64,000 bases of DNA from Paenibacillus flagellatus (GCF_003217775.1 NZ_QJVJ01000013.1:1-64000); one strand, 5' to 3'. Shown: positions 34,361-44,247, counted from the stretch's first letter. Translations and numbers: made by a program. Notes: a model not told the origin generated them from the letters alone.

Positions 34361-36103
34361 ATGGCAAAGAAAAAGCATGTGGCTACAACCAAAAAGCGCA
34401 ATGTCATCAATGTCCAAATGGATGCCACGTTCTTTTTCGAGAGAGCCGTCCATTCGTTGGACCGACACCGCTACGATCGGGCGCTGAAATATTTCCGCCG
34501 GGCCGTCGAGTTCGAGCCGGAAAATCCGGTCAACCATTGCAATTTGGCCGGCGTGTTGTCCGAAACGGGCGAATACGAAGAATCCAACCGCATCCTGCAG
34601 CATATCGTCGAGCAGATCGATCCGTCGATGACCGAGTGTTACTTCTATATGGCTAACAATTACGCCAATATGGAAAACTACGAAGCGGCGGAAGAAGCGC
34701 TCGTTTATTATTTGGAGCACGATTCGAACGGTCATTTCCTCGAGGAGTCCGAGGAGATGATGGAATTGCTCGGCTACGAGCTGGAACGTCCGACGAAGCT
34801 GACGTCGATCAAGAGCCGGGAAGGGATGTTCGAGCACGACAAGGCGAGAACGCTGCTCGAGGAGGGCAAGTTTTCCGAGGCGGTGCGCATTCTCGAGAAG
34901 CTCGTGAAGAAGACGCCCGATTTCATGGCGGCGCGCAACAATTTGGCGCTGGCCTACTATTATATGGGTTTGTTCGACAAGGCGATGTCGACGATCCGGC
35001 AAGTGCTGGAGCTGGAGCCGGGCAATTTGCACGCGCTGTGCAACTTGGCGATTTTCCATCAGCACAACGGGGAACGGGAGCCGCTCGACGAGCTGCTCGT
35101 CTGTTTGCGCAAGACGTATCCGATGCACTACGATCATGTGTTCAAGCTGGCGACGACGATGGGCATCTTGTCCGAGCACGAGACGGCGTACCGGCTGTTT
35201 CGGCGTTTGCTCAAGACGGGGGAGTCCGGTCTCGATCCGTGTCTTTATCACTACACCGCGGTGGCGGCATACAATATCGGCAAGTACGCCGAGGCCGAGA
35301 AGCTATGGCGCACCGTCGAGAAGCTCGATCCCGGCACCGACGTGCCCCGCTATTACATGGAGCAGCTGAAGGAAGCGGTCAACGGCAACAAGAAGCAGGT
35401 CGGCTACCATTACCATCTTCCGTTCGAGGAGCAGTTCCGCGCGATGGAAATATCGGCGGACGGCATTCCCGATCAGCTGAAGCGGGACCCGCTCGTGCGC
35501 TCGTCGTTTTTTTGGGCGCTGCGCCACGGCGACGTCGAGACGAAGCTGCAAGTGATCCAGGCGTTCGGCATGATCGCCGACAGCGAGGTCGAGGACGCGC
35601 TGCGCGAATTTCTGCTCGACCCGGCGGAGGACGAATATTTGAAGAAGGTGGCCATCTTCGTGCTGCGGAGCATGCGCGCGAAGGAGCCGATCTTCGTCAA
35701 TTTGGACGGACGGGAGACGCCGCTGCAGTCGTCGCCGTGGTCTCCGAATTTGCCGGTTTGGAAAGACAAGTGGCAGTCCGTCATGGAGACGGCGCTTCGC
35801 AAAATGGATAAGCGGTACGACATGATCCAGCAGCACGATTTGGAGACGCTGTGGGTCGAATTTTTGACCCGCGTCTATCCGAACGCACCGAAAATCGGCA
35901 AAGTGGAAGGGTGGGCCGCCGCCCTCGAATATTTGACCGCGAAGATGCACCGCCGCGCCATTTCGTACCACGAAGTCGCGGTCCGGTACGGCATTTCCGT
36001 CGCCACCGTCAGCAAAAACGTGAAGGTGATCGACGTCGCGTGCGGATTGAAGGAGAAGATGGACGCGATATTCCCGAAGCTGTCCCATTCGGAGCCGTTT
36101 TAA
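34361..36103 (+). CDS. Tetratricopeptide repeat protein (YvcD-like) with C-terminal helix-turn-helix-like segment
   Basis: Cytosolic protein of 580 residues. TPR units are visible at about 27-60 (HRYDRALKYFRRAVEFEPEN), 61-130, 160-215 (GKFSEAVRILEKLVKKTPD, GLFDKAMSTIRQVLELEPGN) and 280-330. The C-terminal part ends with AISYHEVAVRYGISVATVSKNVKVI, which looks like a helix-turn-helix. TPR modules mediate protein contacts; the partner is unknown. It occupies the same place upstream of trxB as B. subtilis yvcD. GGAGGTG precedes the ATG. Confidence 0.82.
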   Translation: MAKKKHVATTKKRNVINVQMDATFFFERAVHSLDRHRYDRALKYFRRAVEFEPENPVNHCNLAGVLSETGEYEESNRILQHIVEQIDPSMTECYFYMANNYANMENYEAAEEALVYYLEHDSNGHFLEESEEMMELLGYELERPTKLTSIKSREGMFEHDKARTLLEEGKFSEAVRILEKLVKKTPDFMAARNNLALAYYYMGLFDKAMSTIRQVLELEPGNLHALCNLAIFHQHNGEREPLDELLVCLRKTYPMHYDHVFKLATTMGILSEHETAYRLFRRLLKTGESGLDPCLYHYTAVAAYNIGKYAEAEKLWRTVEKLDPGTDVPRYYMEQLKEAVNGNKKQVGYHYHLPFEEQFRAMEISADGIPDQLKRDPLVRSSFFWALRHGDVETKLQVIQAFGMIADSEVEDALREFLLDPAEDEYLKKVAIFVLRSMRAKEPIFVNLDGRETPLQSSPWSPNLPVWKDKWQSVMETALRKMDKRYDMIQQHDLETLWVEFLTRVYPNAPKIGKVEGWAAALEYLTAKMHRRAISYHEVAVRYGISVATVSKNVKVIDVACGLKEKMDAIFPKLSHSEPF

Positions 36104-36141
36104 TCCGCATCGACCTTACGTTACCGAAGGAGGAATGAGAC

Positions 36142-37089
36142 ATGTATAAAACGATCGTAGTCGGCACCGGTCCCGCGGGACTGACCGCCGCCATCTATTT
36201 GGCCCGCGCCAACCTGAATCCGCTCGTCATCGAAGGTCCGGAGCCGGGCGGGCAGCTCACCACGACGACGGAAGTCGAGAACTTCCCGGGCTTCCCGGAA
36301 GGCATCATGGGCCCCGAGCTGATGGATAACATGCGCAAGCAGGCCGAGAAATTCGGCGCGCAATTCCGTACCGGCTGGGTGAACGAGGTCGACCTGTCGA
36401 AGCGTCCGTTCACGCTGAAGATCGAAGGCGGCGAGGAGCTCGTGACCGAGACGCTGATCATCTCGACCGGCGCCTCCGCCAAGCTGCTCGGCATCGAGAA
36501 CGAGCGCGACAACATCGGCCGCGGCGTGAGCACGTGCGCGACCTGCGACGGCTTCTTCTTCCGCAACAAAAAGATCGTCGTCGTCGGCGGCGGGGATTCG
36601 GCCATGGAGGAAGCGAACTTCCTGACCCGCTTCGCCACCGAGGTGCGCATCGTCCATCGGCGCAGCGAGCTGCGCGCCTCCAAGATCATGCAGGACCGCG
36701 CGCGCGAGAACGCGAAAATTACGTGGAGCCTGAACAAAACGCCGGTTGCGGTCGTAGCCGGGGAGAAGGGCGTCACGGCGCTGAAGGTGAAGGACAGCGA
36801 GACGGGGGCGGAAGAGCTGATCGAAACCGACGGCATTTTCGTCGCGATCGGCCATACGCCGAACACCGGCTTCCTGAAAGGACAGCTGGAAACCGACGAG
36901 CTCGGGTATTTGAAGGTCAAGCCGGGCACCTCCGAGACGAACGTTCCGGGCGTGTTCGCCTGCGGCGACGTGCAGGACCACAAGTACCGCCAAGCGATTA
37001 CCGCGGCGGGAAGCGGCTGTATGGCGGCGCTCGATTGCGAGAAGTTTTTGGAGGGCAACGCGGTTCACGATTGGAGCAAGACGCTGTAA
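36142..37089 (+). CDS. trxB: Thioredoxin reductase
   Basis: FAD enzyme of 315 residues that reduces thioredoxin with NADPH. It has FAD motif GTGPAGLTAAIYLARAN, redox-active CATCDG (Cys pair about residue 134-137), NADPH motif VVGGGDSAMEEA and C-terminal FACGDVQDHKYRQA. AAGGAGG precedes the ATG. Confidence 0.96.
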   Translation: MYKTIVVGTGPAGLTAAIYLARANLNPLVIEGPEPGGQLTTTTEVENFPGFPEGIMGPELMDNMRKQAEKFGAQFRTGWVNEVDLSKRPFTLKIEGGEELVTETLIISTGASAKLLGIENERDNIGRGVSTCATCDGFFFRNKKIVVVGGGDSAMEEANFLTRFATEVRIVHRRSELRASKIMQDRARENAKITWSLNKTPVAVVAGEKGVTALKVKDSETGAEELIETDGIFVAIGHTPNTGFLKGQLETDELGYLKVKPGTSETNVPGVFACGDVQDHKYRQAITAAGSGCMAALDCEKFLEGNAVHDWSKTL

Positions 37090-37102
37090 CCGATCAAGTG
37101 AC

Positions 37103-37130
37103 GGGGGAACGGAAGTTCCCTCTTTTCTTT
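37103..37130 (+). terminator. Terminator of trxB
   Basis: GGGGAAC-GGAA-GTTCCCT followed by CTTTTCTTTT. Confidence 0.72.
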
Positions 37131-37187
37131 TGGCGAAAGGTGCCGAAAAAGCGCGCCGCCGCGCGGTTTGGAAAAGCCCGGCATCAC

Positions 37188-37216
37188 TTGACCAGACCGG
37201 TGGGTTGGCTTATAGT
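37188..37216 (+). promoter_or_regulatory. Sigma-A promoter of glcK
   Basis: TTGACC (37188-37193), 17 bases, TATAGT (37211-37216). Confidence 0.72.
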
Positions 37217-37257
37217 GGGTACAGTAGAATACAATTTCGGTCGAGGTGACATTGGGA

Positions 37258-38205
37258 ATGTCGGAGAAGATTTATGTCGGCGTGGACTTGGGCGGCACCA
37301 ATATCAAAGTGGGCATTTGCGACGAGCAAGGGAACCTGCTGCATACGTATGAGGGGCCGACCGGCGTCGAGAACGGGCCGGAGGCGGTGTTGGACCGCAT
37401 CGTTCAATACGTGAAGCAAATCGTGTCCGATTCGACTTACCAGTGGGAGCAAGTGGCCGGTGTCGGAGCCGGCATCGCCGGATTTATCGACTTGGCGACG
37501 GGGACCGTGCTGTGGGCCCCGAATTTGAAATGGAAAGACATTGCGGTGAAGCAGGAGCTCGAATCGCGCCTCGGACTTCCGGTCGCACTCGACAACGACG
37601 CTAACGTGGCCGCGCTCGGCGAAGCATGGAGCGGTGCCGGGGCCGGTCTCAACCATATCGTAGCTTTCACGCTCGGGACGGGCGTGGGTGGCGGCATTAT
37701 TATTAACGGCAAAATTTACCAAGGGTTCCGCGGCATGGCAGGCGAGCTCGGCCATATCAAGGTCGTGCCGGATCTGGAAGCGATTCAGTGCGGCTGCGGA
37801 CAGCTCGGCTGCGTGGAGACCGTATCGTCGGCGACCGGCATTATCCGTTCGGCGAAGGATGCGGTGGAGCGCGGCGAGACGACGACGCTTTCGCTGAACG
37901 AAACGATTACGGCGAAAGACGTGTTCGACGCCGCGAAGGACGGAGACGAAGTGGCGATCCGCATCGTCAAGCGGGCCGCTTATTATTTGGGCAAGGCGAT
38001 GGCCGCCGTCGCGGTCGTGCTCAACCCGCAGCGGTTCGTCATCGGCGGCGGCGTCTCGCGCGCCGGCGACATTCTGTTCGACGAAATCCGCAAAGTCTAC
38101 GCGCAGAACGTGCCTGAAGTGTTCACGCAGGGCGTCGACATCGTGCCGGCGAAGCTCGGCAACGATGCGGGCGTCGTAGGGGCGGCCGGATTAAATTTGA
38201 GGTAG
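37258..38205 (+). CDS. glcK: ROK-family glucokinase
   Basis: Kinase of 315 residues that phosphorylates free glucose for glycolysis. The ATP motif is VGVDLGGTNIKVGI, the catalytic Asp lies in LDNDANVAALGE, GTGVGGGII follows and the ROK zinc motif is CGCGQLGCVET. I chose ATG 37258, nine bases after GAGGTG; the in-frame GTG at 37246 overlaps that ribosome binding site. In B. subtilis this slot before rapZ is held by a Nudix gene, so glcK here is a difference in an otherwise conserved order. Confidence 0.95.
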   Translation: MSEKIYVGVDLGGTNIKVGICDEQGNLLHTYEGPTGVENGPEAVLDRIVQYVKQIVSDSTYQWEQVAGVGAGIAGFIDLATGTVLWAPNLKWKDIAVKQELESRLGLPVALDNDANVAALGEAWSGAGAGLNHIVAFTLGTGVGGGIIINGKIYQGFRGMAGELGHIKVVPDLEAIQCGCGQLGCVETVSSATGIIRSAKDAVERGETTTLSLNETITAKDVFDAAKDGDEVAIRIVKRAAYYLGKAMAAVAVVLNPQRFVIGGGVSRAGDILFDEIRKVYAQNVPEVFTQGVDIVPAKLGNDAGVVGAAGLNLR

Positions 38206-38295
38206 CGCTCATAGGTTAGTTGTATAGAGGGCACGAAAGTGCCGACGACCATGTCCGGCCGCGACAGTCTCTTGAAACGTGGGGAGGGGATACGC

Positions 38296-39198
38296 ATGGA
38301 GGACATCGCGAACGGCGCGAAGCTCGTCATCATTACGGGGATGTCGGGAGCGGGGAAGACGATCGCGGTTCAAAGCCTGGAGGACCTCGGGTTTTTCTGC
38401 GTCGATAATTTGCCGCCCGTGCTGATCCCGAAGTTTGCGGAGCTGATCGACCAATCGAAGGGCCGGATCGGGAAGGTGGCGCTCGTCATCGATTTGCGGG
38501 GGCGGGAGTTTTTCACCGCTTTGTCCGAATCGCTGCGCACGATCCAAGACAACTATACGATTACGTACGAAATCTTGTTCCTCGACGCGACCGATTCGAC
38601 GCTCGTGCAGCGGTACAAGGAAAGCCGCCGCCGCCATCCGCTGGCGCCCGACGGCCTTCCGCTCGACGGCATTCATCTGGAGCGGAAGCTGCTGGAAGAG
38701 CTGAAGGGGATGGCGACGCAGGTGATCGATACGAGCAGCCTGAAGCCGGCGGAGCTGAAGGAGCGGATCATTTCCCGGTTTACGAGCATGGGCAAAGGAA
38801 GCATTTCCGTCAACGTCATCTCGTTCGGGTTCAAATACGGCATTCCGATCGACGCCGACTTGATCTTCGACGTCCGCTTCCTGCCGAATCCGCATTATGT
38901 GGAGCACCTGCGGCCGAATACGGGGCTCGATCCGGACGTGTACGAGTACGTCATGAAGTGGACCGAGACGCAGGAGTTTTTGACGAAGCTGATCGACATG
39001 CTCCAGTTTCTCATTCCGCAGTACGCCAAGGAAGGCAAGAGCCAGGTCGTCGTCGGCATCGGCTGCACGGGGGGCAAGCACCGTTCGGTATCGATCGCCG
39101 AATATTTGGGCAAAATGCTCGGCAACAGCGAAACCGAAATCGTCCGCGTCAGCCATCGCGACGCCGATCGGGACCGACGTCCCGAGGTGAATCGATGA
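38296..39198 (+). CDS. rapZ: RNase adapter/nucleotide-binding protein RapZ (YvcJ)
   Basis: P-loop protein of 300 residues. Walker A is GMSGAGKT (about 17-24), a second nucleotide-binding region follows near [16 protein letters not shown], and the C-terminal domain has [13 protein letters not shown]. In Firmicutes it binds GTP and UDP-GlcNAc-related ligands and affects competence; in E. coli it is an adapter for RNase E. ATG 38296 follows GGGGAGGGG. The stop overlaps yvcK. Confidence 0.93.
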   Translation: MEDIANGAKLVIITGMSGAGKTIAVQSLEDLGFFCVDNLPPVLIPKFAELIDQSKGRIGKVALVIDLRGREFFTALSESLRTIQDNYTITYEILFLDATDSTLVQRYKESRRRHPLAPDGLPLDGIHLERKLLEELKGMATQVIDTSSLKPAELKERIISRFTSMGKGSISVNVISFGFKYGIPIDADLIFDVRFLPNPHYVEHLRPNTGLDPDVYEYVMKWTETQEFLTKLIDMLQFLIPQYAKEGKSQVVVGIGCTGGKHRSVSIAEYLGKMLGNSETEIVRVSHRDADRDRRPEVNR

Positions 39199-40181
39199 GC
39201 GCGATCAAGCGGGAAGCGGGCCGTCCCCGCATCGTCGTCATCGGCGGCGGTACGGGTCTGTCCGTCATGCTGCGCGGGCTGAAGGAGAAGCCGCTCGACA
39301 TTACCGCCATCGTGACCGTGGCCGACGACGGAGGCAGCTCCGGCGTGCTTCGTTCCGAGCTGCAAATTCCGCCTCCCGGCGATATTCGCAACGTGCTGAC
39401 GGCACTCGCGGACGTGGAGCCGCTGCTGTCGCAAATGCTGCAGCACCGGTTTTCGAGCGGCGCCGGCCTGGCGGGACACAGTCTCGGCAACCTGATGCTC
39501 GCGGCGATGAAGGATATTACCGGAGACTTCGTAACCGGCGTCAGGGAGCTGAGCCGGGTACTGGCCGTCCGGGGGCGGGTGCTGCCCGCGAGCGCCCACC
39601 AGATCGTCCTGAAGGCGGAGATGACCGACGGGACGATTATAGTGGGCGAGTCGAATATTCCGCTTGCCGGAGGAAAAATTAAACGGGTGTTCATCGAGCC
39701 CGCCAACGTCGCGCCGCTGGACGAAGCGGTCGAAGCGATCCGCGAGGCGGACGCCATATTGGTCGGGCCGGGCAGCTTGTACACGAGCATCCTGCCGAAC
39801 CTGCTCGTGCCGAAGCTGGCGGAAGCGATCGTGGGCTCGAATGCGATCAAGATGTTCATCTGCAACGTCATGACGCAGCCCGGCGAAACGGACGATTTCT
39901 CGGTCGGCGACCATTTGCAAGCGGTCTACGACCATGTCGGACACCAGCTGTTCGATTACGTCATCGTCAACAACGGGGAAATTCCGCCGCAGGTGCAAAG
40001 CAAATATGCGGAGCAGGGGGCGAAAGCGGTTCACCTCGACTTGGACGAGGTGGAAAAGCGGGGGTACAAGGTGATCGCCGACCGGCTCGTCTTGTTCCGG
40101 ACGTATTTGCGGCATGACGCGGAGAAGCTGAGCCATCATATTTTTCAATTGGTGGAAAGCTGGATGGTACGAAAGAGGTGA
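39195..40181 (+). CDS. yvcK: Gluconeogenesis factor YvcK (UDP-GlcNAc-binding)
   Basis: Protein of 328 residues of the CofD/UPF0052 family. It has [17 protein letters not shown] (about 15-30) and [13 protein letters not shown]. YvcK is needed for growth on gluconeogenic carbon sources and correct peptidoglycan precursor flux, and binds UDP-GlcNAc. ATGA overlap with rapZ; its end contains the whiA ribosome binding site AGAGGTG. Confidence 0.93.
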   Translation: MSAIKREAGRPRIVVIGGGTGLSVMLRGLKEKPLDITAIVTVADDGGSSGVLRSELQIPPPGDIRNVLTALADVEPLLSQMLQHRFSSGAGLAGHSLGNLMLAAMKDITGDFVTGVRELSRVLAVRGRVLPASAHQIVLKAEMTDGTIIVGESNIPLAGGKIKRVFIEPANVAPLDEAVEAIREADAILVGPGSLYTSILPNLLVPKLAEAIVGSNAIKMFICNVMTQPGETDDFSVGDHLQAVYDHVGHQLFDYVIVNNGEIPPQVQSKYAEQGAKAVHLDLDEVEKRGYKVIADRLVLFRTYLRHDAEKLSHHIFQLVESWMVRKR

Positions 40182-40187
40182 CGGGAG

Positions 40188-41117
40188 ATGTCCTTTGCGG
40201 CGCAAACCAAAAAAGAGCTCACCATGGTCGAAGGCGAGGAGTGCTGCGAGAAAGCGGAGTTGGCGGCGCTCATCCGAATGAACGGGACGGTGCAGCTGAC
40301 GAACCAGCGCATCGTGCTCGACATTTCCACCGAGAACGCCGCGATCGCCCGTCGCATTTACATGCTGATCAAGAAAAACTTCAATCTGCATACGGAGCTG
40401 CTCGTCCGCAAAAAGATGCGGTTGAAGAAAAACAACGTCTACATCGTCCGCGTGCCGAATCAAGTGCAGGAGGTGCTCGGCAGCCTTCATATCGTATCCG
40501 AAGGGTTCCAGTTCACCCCCGGCATCGACAAGCGGATCGTGCGCGGCAACTGCTGCAAGCGGGCTTATCTGCGGGGAGCGTTCATGGCCGGCGGCTCGGT
40601 CAATAATCCCGAAGGCTCGTCCTATCATTTGGAGATCGCCTCCATGTACGAGGAGCACTGCCACGCCTTGTGCCAGCTGGCCAACAAGTTTCAGCTGAAC
40701 GCGCGGTGCATCGAGCGCAAGAAGGGGTACGTCTTCTACATGAAGGAAGGCGAGAAGATCATCCAGTTCCTCAACTTGATCGGCGCCCACCAAGCGCTGC
40801 TCCGGTTCGAGGACGTCCGGATCATGAAGGACATGCGCAACTCGGTCAACCGGATCGTCAACTGCGAGACGGCGAACTTGAACAAGACGATCGGCGCGGC
40901 CGTTCGGCAGATCGAGAATATCCGCTTCCTGCAAAAGGAGCTCGGGCTGGACAATTTGCCGGAGAAGCTGCGGGAAGTGGCGGAAATCCGGCTGCTCCAT
41001 CCGGACATGAATTTGAAGGAAGTCGGCGAGCTGCTCAAGGGCAACGTCAGCAAGTCCGGCGTCAATCACCGTCTTCGGAAGCTCGACGAGCTGGCCGAAA
41101 AAATGAGGAATTCCTGA
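40188..41117 (+). CDS. whiA: DNA-binding protein WhiA
   Basis: Protein of 309 residues with an N-terminal LAGLIDADG-like domain lacking nuclease residues ([28 protein letters not shown]) and a C-terminal helix-turn-helix ([20 protein letters not shown]). In Firmicutes it influences cell division and chromosome segregation. Seven bases after yvcK. Confidence 0.94.
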   Translation: MSFAAQTKKELTMVEGEECCEKAELAALIRMNGTVQLTNQRIVLDISTENAAIARRIYMLIKKNFNLHTELLVRKKMRLKKNNVYIVRVPNQVQEVLGSLHIVSEGFQFTPGIDKRIVRGNCCKRAYLRGAFMAGGSVNNPEGSSYHLEIASMYEEHCHALCQLANKFQLNARCIERKKGYVFYMKEGEKIIQFLNLIGAHQALLRFEDVRIMKDMRNSVNRIVNCETANLNKTIGAAVRQIENIRFLQKELGLDNLPEKLREVAEIRLLHPDMNLKEVGELLKGNVSKSGVNHRLRKLDELAEKMRNS

Positions 41118-41145
41118 ATGTTCGGAATTCGCCGGATCGTCTTCT

Positions 41146-41174
41146 TTAACTGTCGGGTAAAAAATGATATAATA
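41146..41174 (+). promoter_or_regulatory. Promoter of the crh-like gene
   Basis: TTTAAC (41146-41151), 17 bases, TATAAT (41169-41174). Good -10, moderate -35. Confidence 0.6.
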
Positions 41175-41231
41175 TGTAAATAAATCGATTTGAATGAACG
41201 TTGACCATAAGGTGTAGGGGGTATCGGTTAG

Positions 41232-41501
41232 ATGACCAGACGTCCAGCAGTCGTAAGACTGAGAACGGGATTGCACGCAAGACCGGCCGCATTGTTCGTG
41301 CAGGAAGCGAACAAGTTTTCGTCCGAAATTTTCGTGGAAAAAGACGATAAAAAGGTGAATGCGAAGAGCATTATGGGCATTATGAGCCTTGCCATCAGCT
41401 CGGGCACGGAAGTACACATTAGCGCGGAAGGTTCGGACGCCGAGCAGGCTGTAACCGCTTTAGTCGCCTTGGTCGGCAAAGAGGAGCTCGAGAACCAGTA
41501 A
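41232..41501 (+). CDS. crh: Crh-locus HPr-like phosphocarrier with both His15 and Ser46
   Basis: Protein of 89 residues. Its position after rapZ-yvcK-whiA and the stretch GLHARPAALFVQEANKF identify it as the orthologue of B. subtilis Crh rather than HPr. B. subtilis Crh has Gln at position 15, whereas this protein has His15 (GLHARPA), the site phosphorylated by enzyme I, along with Ser46 (NAKSIMGIMSL), the HprK site. It could therefore work in both PTS transport and CcpA-mediated catabolite repression. No ptsI lies next to it. Confidence 0.88.
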   Translation: MTRRPAVVRLRTGLHARPAALFVQEANKFSSEIFVEKDDKKVNAKSIMGIMSLAISSGTEVHISAEGSDAEQAVTALVALVGKEELENQ

Positions 41502-41549
41502 CATCGTCGCCAAGCTTGACGCATAGCCGTTTTTCGGCATCCCGAAAAG

Positions 41550-41580
41550 AAAGCTTCCTTCGCGCAAGGAGGCTTTTTTG
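41550..41580 (+). terminator. Terminator of the crh-like gene
   Basis: AAGCTTCCTT-CGCGC-AAGGAGGCTT followed by TTTT. Confidence 0.8.
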
Positions 41581-41605
41581 CGTTGTCCGAAGACGGGAAT
41601 TCGGG

Positions 41606-41633
41606 TGCAACCTTTTGGGTTAAGGTGCGTCTA
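41606..41633 (+). promoter_or_regulatory. Putative ECF sigma factor promoter
   Basis: TGCAAC (41606-41611) followed by CTTTT, then CGTCTA (41628-41633) after 16 bases. This is the -35/-10 pattern of SigV/SigM/SigX-type extracytoplasmic sigma factors, placed 55 bases before the stalk-domain protein gene. No ECF sigma gene is in the window. Confidence 0.6.
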
Positions 41634-41687
41634 ATCTAACGACCATCAATATCCAACTATCTATAGAGAAAGAGTGGAGAGAGAAGC

Positions 41688-43454
41688 GTGAAACGACAAG
41701 CATTGCGGAAGTGGGCCTGGGCGGCGATCATCGTCGCGCTCATGGCGGCTGCGGTCGTCCCGGCGTCGGGCGCCGCCGTCTCGACGACGACGATGAGCAT
41801 TTGGCTGTATACGGACGAGCCCGTCGCGTACGTGGACAGCGAGAAGGTCGATCTGGACACCCCCGGGGCGCTGAAGGACGGCGATACCCGGTTCGTGCCG
41901 CTGAAATTTCTCGGCGACCGGATGGGGTTCGAGGTCAAGTGGAACGACAAGACGAACCGGGTGGAGGTCAAGACGTCTAAGGCCGTTCTTGAGCTCGATT
42001 CGGCGAACAAGGCGGCTTACATAAACGGCGCTTACGTGCCGTTCGACTCCGTCGCTCGGCTGTTCAACGAGCGGATGATGGTCAAGGAAAGCTGGCTGGG
42101 CGATTTTATGGGAGCGAAATATACGTTTAACGCCGAGCAGAAGCGGCTCGAAATTACGTACGTGAAGCGTCCTCCGTCGCGTGTCGACGAGAAGGGCAAT
42201 TCCCGACCGGTCGCTCGCTTTACGTTCGGCAAGCCGGTGTACAAGATGGGCGAGCCGGTGCAATATATCGACTTGAGCTACGACCCGGACGCGGAAGGGC
42301 TCGTCTACGAATGGACCGGCAAGGAGGAAGTGTTCTTCTCGCCGGGCAAGCATCTCGTCACCTTGAAGGTGAAGGACGGCCAAGGGCTCGTCAGCGATAC
42401 GTATTCGCGGTACGTCGAGATCGGCAACGATATGATGTACAAATCGGTGATGGACTACAAAATTCACGAATACCCGCTCCAGTCGCTGATCAAGACGAGC
42501 TGGACGGACGTGTACGCGTACTTCAACGATTTGCCGACGTTCGAGAAGAAAGTGTCCGAAGACCGTTACCGCAAGCTGCTCGTCAGCGACAGCCCGGAGA
42601 CGTTCGAGGAGAAGGGCATTCTGTACGCCGATCAGGTGAACGGCAAAGCGCGGCTGTATGCGGATCATTTGAACGGCACGAAGGAAACGGTGCAGTTCGT
42701 CATTATGGCGACCAATCCGGGGACGAAGCCGGTGAAGATCAAGACGACGAACAAGGGCGAAGTATTTCCGAGCATCTATGCGAATTTGATCGGACATGAG
42801 GCGTCCGTCGAGTTTTTGCTGAACGACCCGCAGTACAAAGAGCTCGTCGTGCCTCCGGGCGAGTCCCGCGTCTACGTACAGATGCCCGACTTCTTGCCGG
42901 GGCAGGGCGTAAACGTCATTTACGACGTGGAGACGGACGGATTGGTGGAGTTCGCCTTCATGGCGATGGACGCCAGCATCGAGACGCCGACGTCGACGTA
43001 CCCGCTGCTGTACAAGCAGCTTCCGTTCATGGGCCATATCCGGGGAACGTTCCCGGTGACGGAGAAGCGCTGGGATATCGACGCCAGCTCGTTCACGAGG
43101 ACGACCAGGCTGATCTTCGGCGACAACGAGTACGACAAGTGGCAGGAAGGGTACGACCATACCCGGAAGATGACGGTCAATGACGACGGCAACTACGGCG
43201 TGTTGTACCGGATTTATTCCGAGAAGCCGCGCAAGATGGCCATCCTGCTTCAAGCTCGCGGAGGTCCGTTCAAGGGGCCGTTCAAGATCAACGGCGAGAT
43301 GGTGCTGGCTCCGCCTTCGGGCGTCATCACGGCCTTCGAAAGCGTGCAGCTGTTGGCGCGGACGACCGGCAACGAGCCGTCGCTCGAAATCGAATTCACG
43401 CCGCCGGCCGGCTCGGCGTTCCCGATGAACTTGATTTTTTATCCGCTGGATTGA
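41688..43454 (+). CDS. Secreted stalk-domain protein (copper amine oxidase N-terminal-like)
   Basis: Exported protein of 588 residues. It has a signal peptide (MKRQALRKWAW, hydrophobic core, ASG-A region near residue 28), then a copper amine oxidase N-terminal-like stalk domain at about 36-160 (RFVPLKFLGDRMGFEVKWND, GAYVPFDSVARLFNERMM). A PKD-like segment follows at about 175-245 (YIDLSYDPDAEGLVYEWTGKEE), then a long region I do not recognise. No sortase or membrane anchor is seen. Such domains are common in Paenibacillus envelope proteins. GTG start at 41688 behind GGAGAGAG. The ECF-type promoter suggests induction by envelope stress. Confidence 0.78.
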   Translation: MKRQALRKWAWAAIIVALMAAAVVPASGAAVSTTTMSIWLYTDEPVAYVDSEKVDLDTPGALKDGDTRFVPLKFLGDRMGFEVKWNDKTNRVEVKTSKAVLELDSANKAAYINGAYVPFDSVARLFNERMMVKESWLGDFMGAKYTFNAEQKRLEITYVKRPPSRVDEKGNSRPVARFTFGKPVYKMGEPVQYIDLSYDPDAEGLVYEWTGKEEVFFSPGKHLVTLKVKDGQGLVSDTYSRYVEIGNDMMYKSVMDYKIHEYPLQSLIKTSWTDVYAYFNDLPTFEKKVSEDRYRKLLVSDSPETFEEKGILYADQVNGKARLYADHLNGTKETVQFVIMATNPGTKPVKIKTTNKGEVFPSIYANLIGHEASVEFLLNDPQYKELVVPPGESRVYVQMPDFLPGQGVNVIYDVETDGLVEFAFMAMDASIETPTSTYPLLYKQLPFMGHIRGTFPVTEKRWDIDASSFTRTTRLIFGDNEYDKWQEGYDHTRKMTVNDDGNYGVLYRIYSEKPRKMAILLQARGGPFKGPFKINGEMVLAPPSGVITAFESVQLLARTTGNEPSLEIEFTPPAGSAFPMNLIFYPLD

Positions 43455-43495
43455 GGAAAAAGAACGGATGCCGGCAATAAAGCCAAAGCAAAAAA

Positions 43496-43532
43496 ACGAC
43501 CAAGGGCGAGCCTCGGTCGGTTTTTTCTTATT
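43496..43532. terminator. Bidirectional terminator between stalk protein and clpP
   Basis: Stem GACCAAGG with CCTCGGTC flanked by A and T runs on both sides, serving genes converging from 43454 and 43532. Confidence 0.85.
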
Positions 43533-44113
43533 CAAATCTTCGCGACGACTTTGTCGATGATGCCGTAAGCGGCCGCTTCGTCGGCGCTCATGAAGTAGTC
43601 GCGGTCGGTGTCCTTGTCGATGCGCTCAAGCGGCTGCCCCGTCCGTTCGGCGAGGATGCCGTTCAGCTTCTCGCGCAGCTTGATGATCCGCTTCGCGCGA
43701 ATTTCGATGTCGCTGGCTTGGCCTTCGGCACCGCCGAGCGGCTGGTGGATCATCACTTCGCTGTTCGGCAGCGCGTAGCGCTTGCCCTTCGCGCCCGCCG
43801 CCAGCAGGAACGCGCCCATCGAGGCGGCCATGCCCACGCAGATGGTGGAGACGTCGGGTTTGATGAACTGCATCGTATCGAAAATCGCCATGCCGGCCGT
43901 AATCGAGCCGCCGGGGCTGTTGATGTACAAGCTGATGTCCTTGTCCGGGTCCTGCGCCGCCAGGAACAGCATTTGCGCGATGATCGCGTTCGCGATCGCG
44001 TCGTTCACGGGCGTGCCGAGGAAGATGATCCGATCCTTGAGCAAACGGGAATAAATATCGTACCCGCGTTCGCCGCGCGCATCCTGTTCGACTACCATTG
44101 GGATGAAACTCAT
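43532..44113 (-). CDS. clpP: ATP-dependent Clp protease proteolytic subunit
   Basis: Serine peptidase of 193 residues that forms the double-heptamer chamber used by ClpC, ClpX and ClpE. The catalytic triad is Ser98 (GMAASMGAF), His123 (MIHQPLGG) and Asp in DRDYFMSA near 172. I chose ATG 44113 behind AAAGGAGG; an upstream in-frame ATG at 44212 lies over the CtsR box. Transcribed from a CtsR-controlled promoter. Confidence 0.96.
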   Translation of the reverse strand: MSFIPMVVEQDARGERGYDIYSRLLKDRIIFLGTPVNDAIANAIIAQMLFLAAQDPDKDISLYINSPGGSITAGMAIFDTMQFIKPDVSTICVGMAASMGAFLLAAGAKGKRYALPNSEVMIHQPLGGAEGQASDIEIRAKRIIKLREKLNGILAERTGQPLERIDKDTDRDYFMSADEAAAYGIIDKVVAKI

Positions 44114-44173
44114 GGGCTTAAGCCTCCTTTGGGTTGAAGCATCTATAGTCCACGCTTGGTGGAAACTACATCT

Positions 44174-44213
44174 ATCATAGCGGAATTCGTTACAAAGGTC
44201 AAGAAAGGTCAAA
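44174..44213 (-). promoter_or_regulatory. clpP promoter with CtsR operator
   Basis: Minus-strand -35 TTGACC (44202-44197), 17 bases, -10 TATGAT (44179-44174). Plus-strand heptads GGTCAAG-AAA-GGTCAAA (44197-44213) form the tandem CtsR box overlapping the -35. Confidence 0.88.
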
Positions 44214-44225
44214 TCAACGGCAAAT

Positions 44226-44247
44226 AAAAAACGCCCGTTCGGACGTT
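44226..44247 (-). terminator. Terminator of tRNA-Arg
   Basis: Minus-strand AACGTCC-GAAC-GGGCGTT followed by TTTT, between tRNA-Arg and the clpP promoter. Confidence 0.75.

Noticed and set aside
38895-41417. 840-residue minus-strand open frame opposite yvcK, whiA and crh
   Set aside because: Shadow of well-conserved genes on the plus strand; composition is Arg/His/Asp-rich as expected for an antisense frame in GC-rich DNA.
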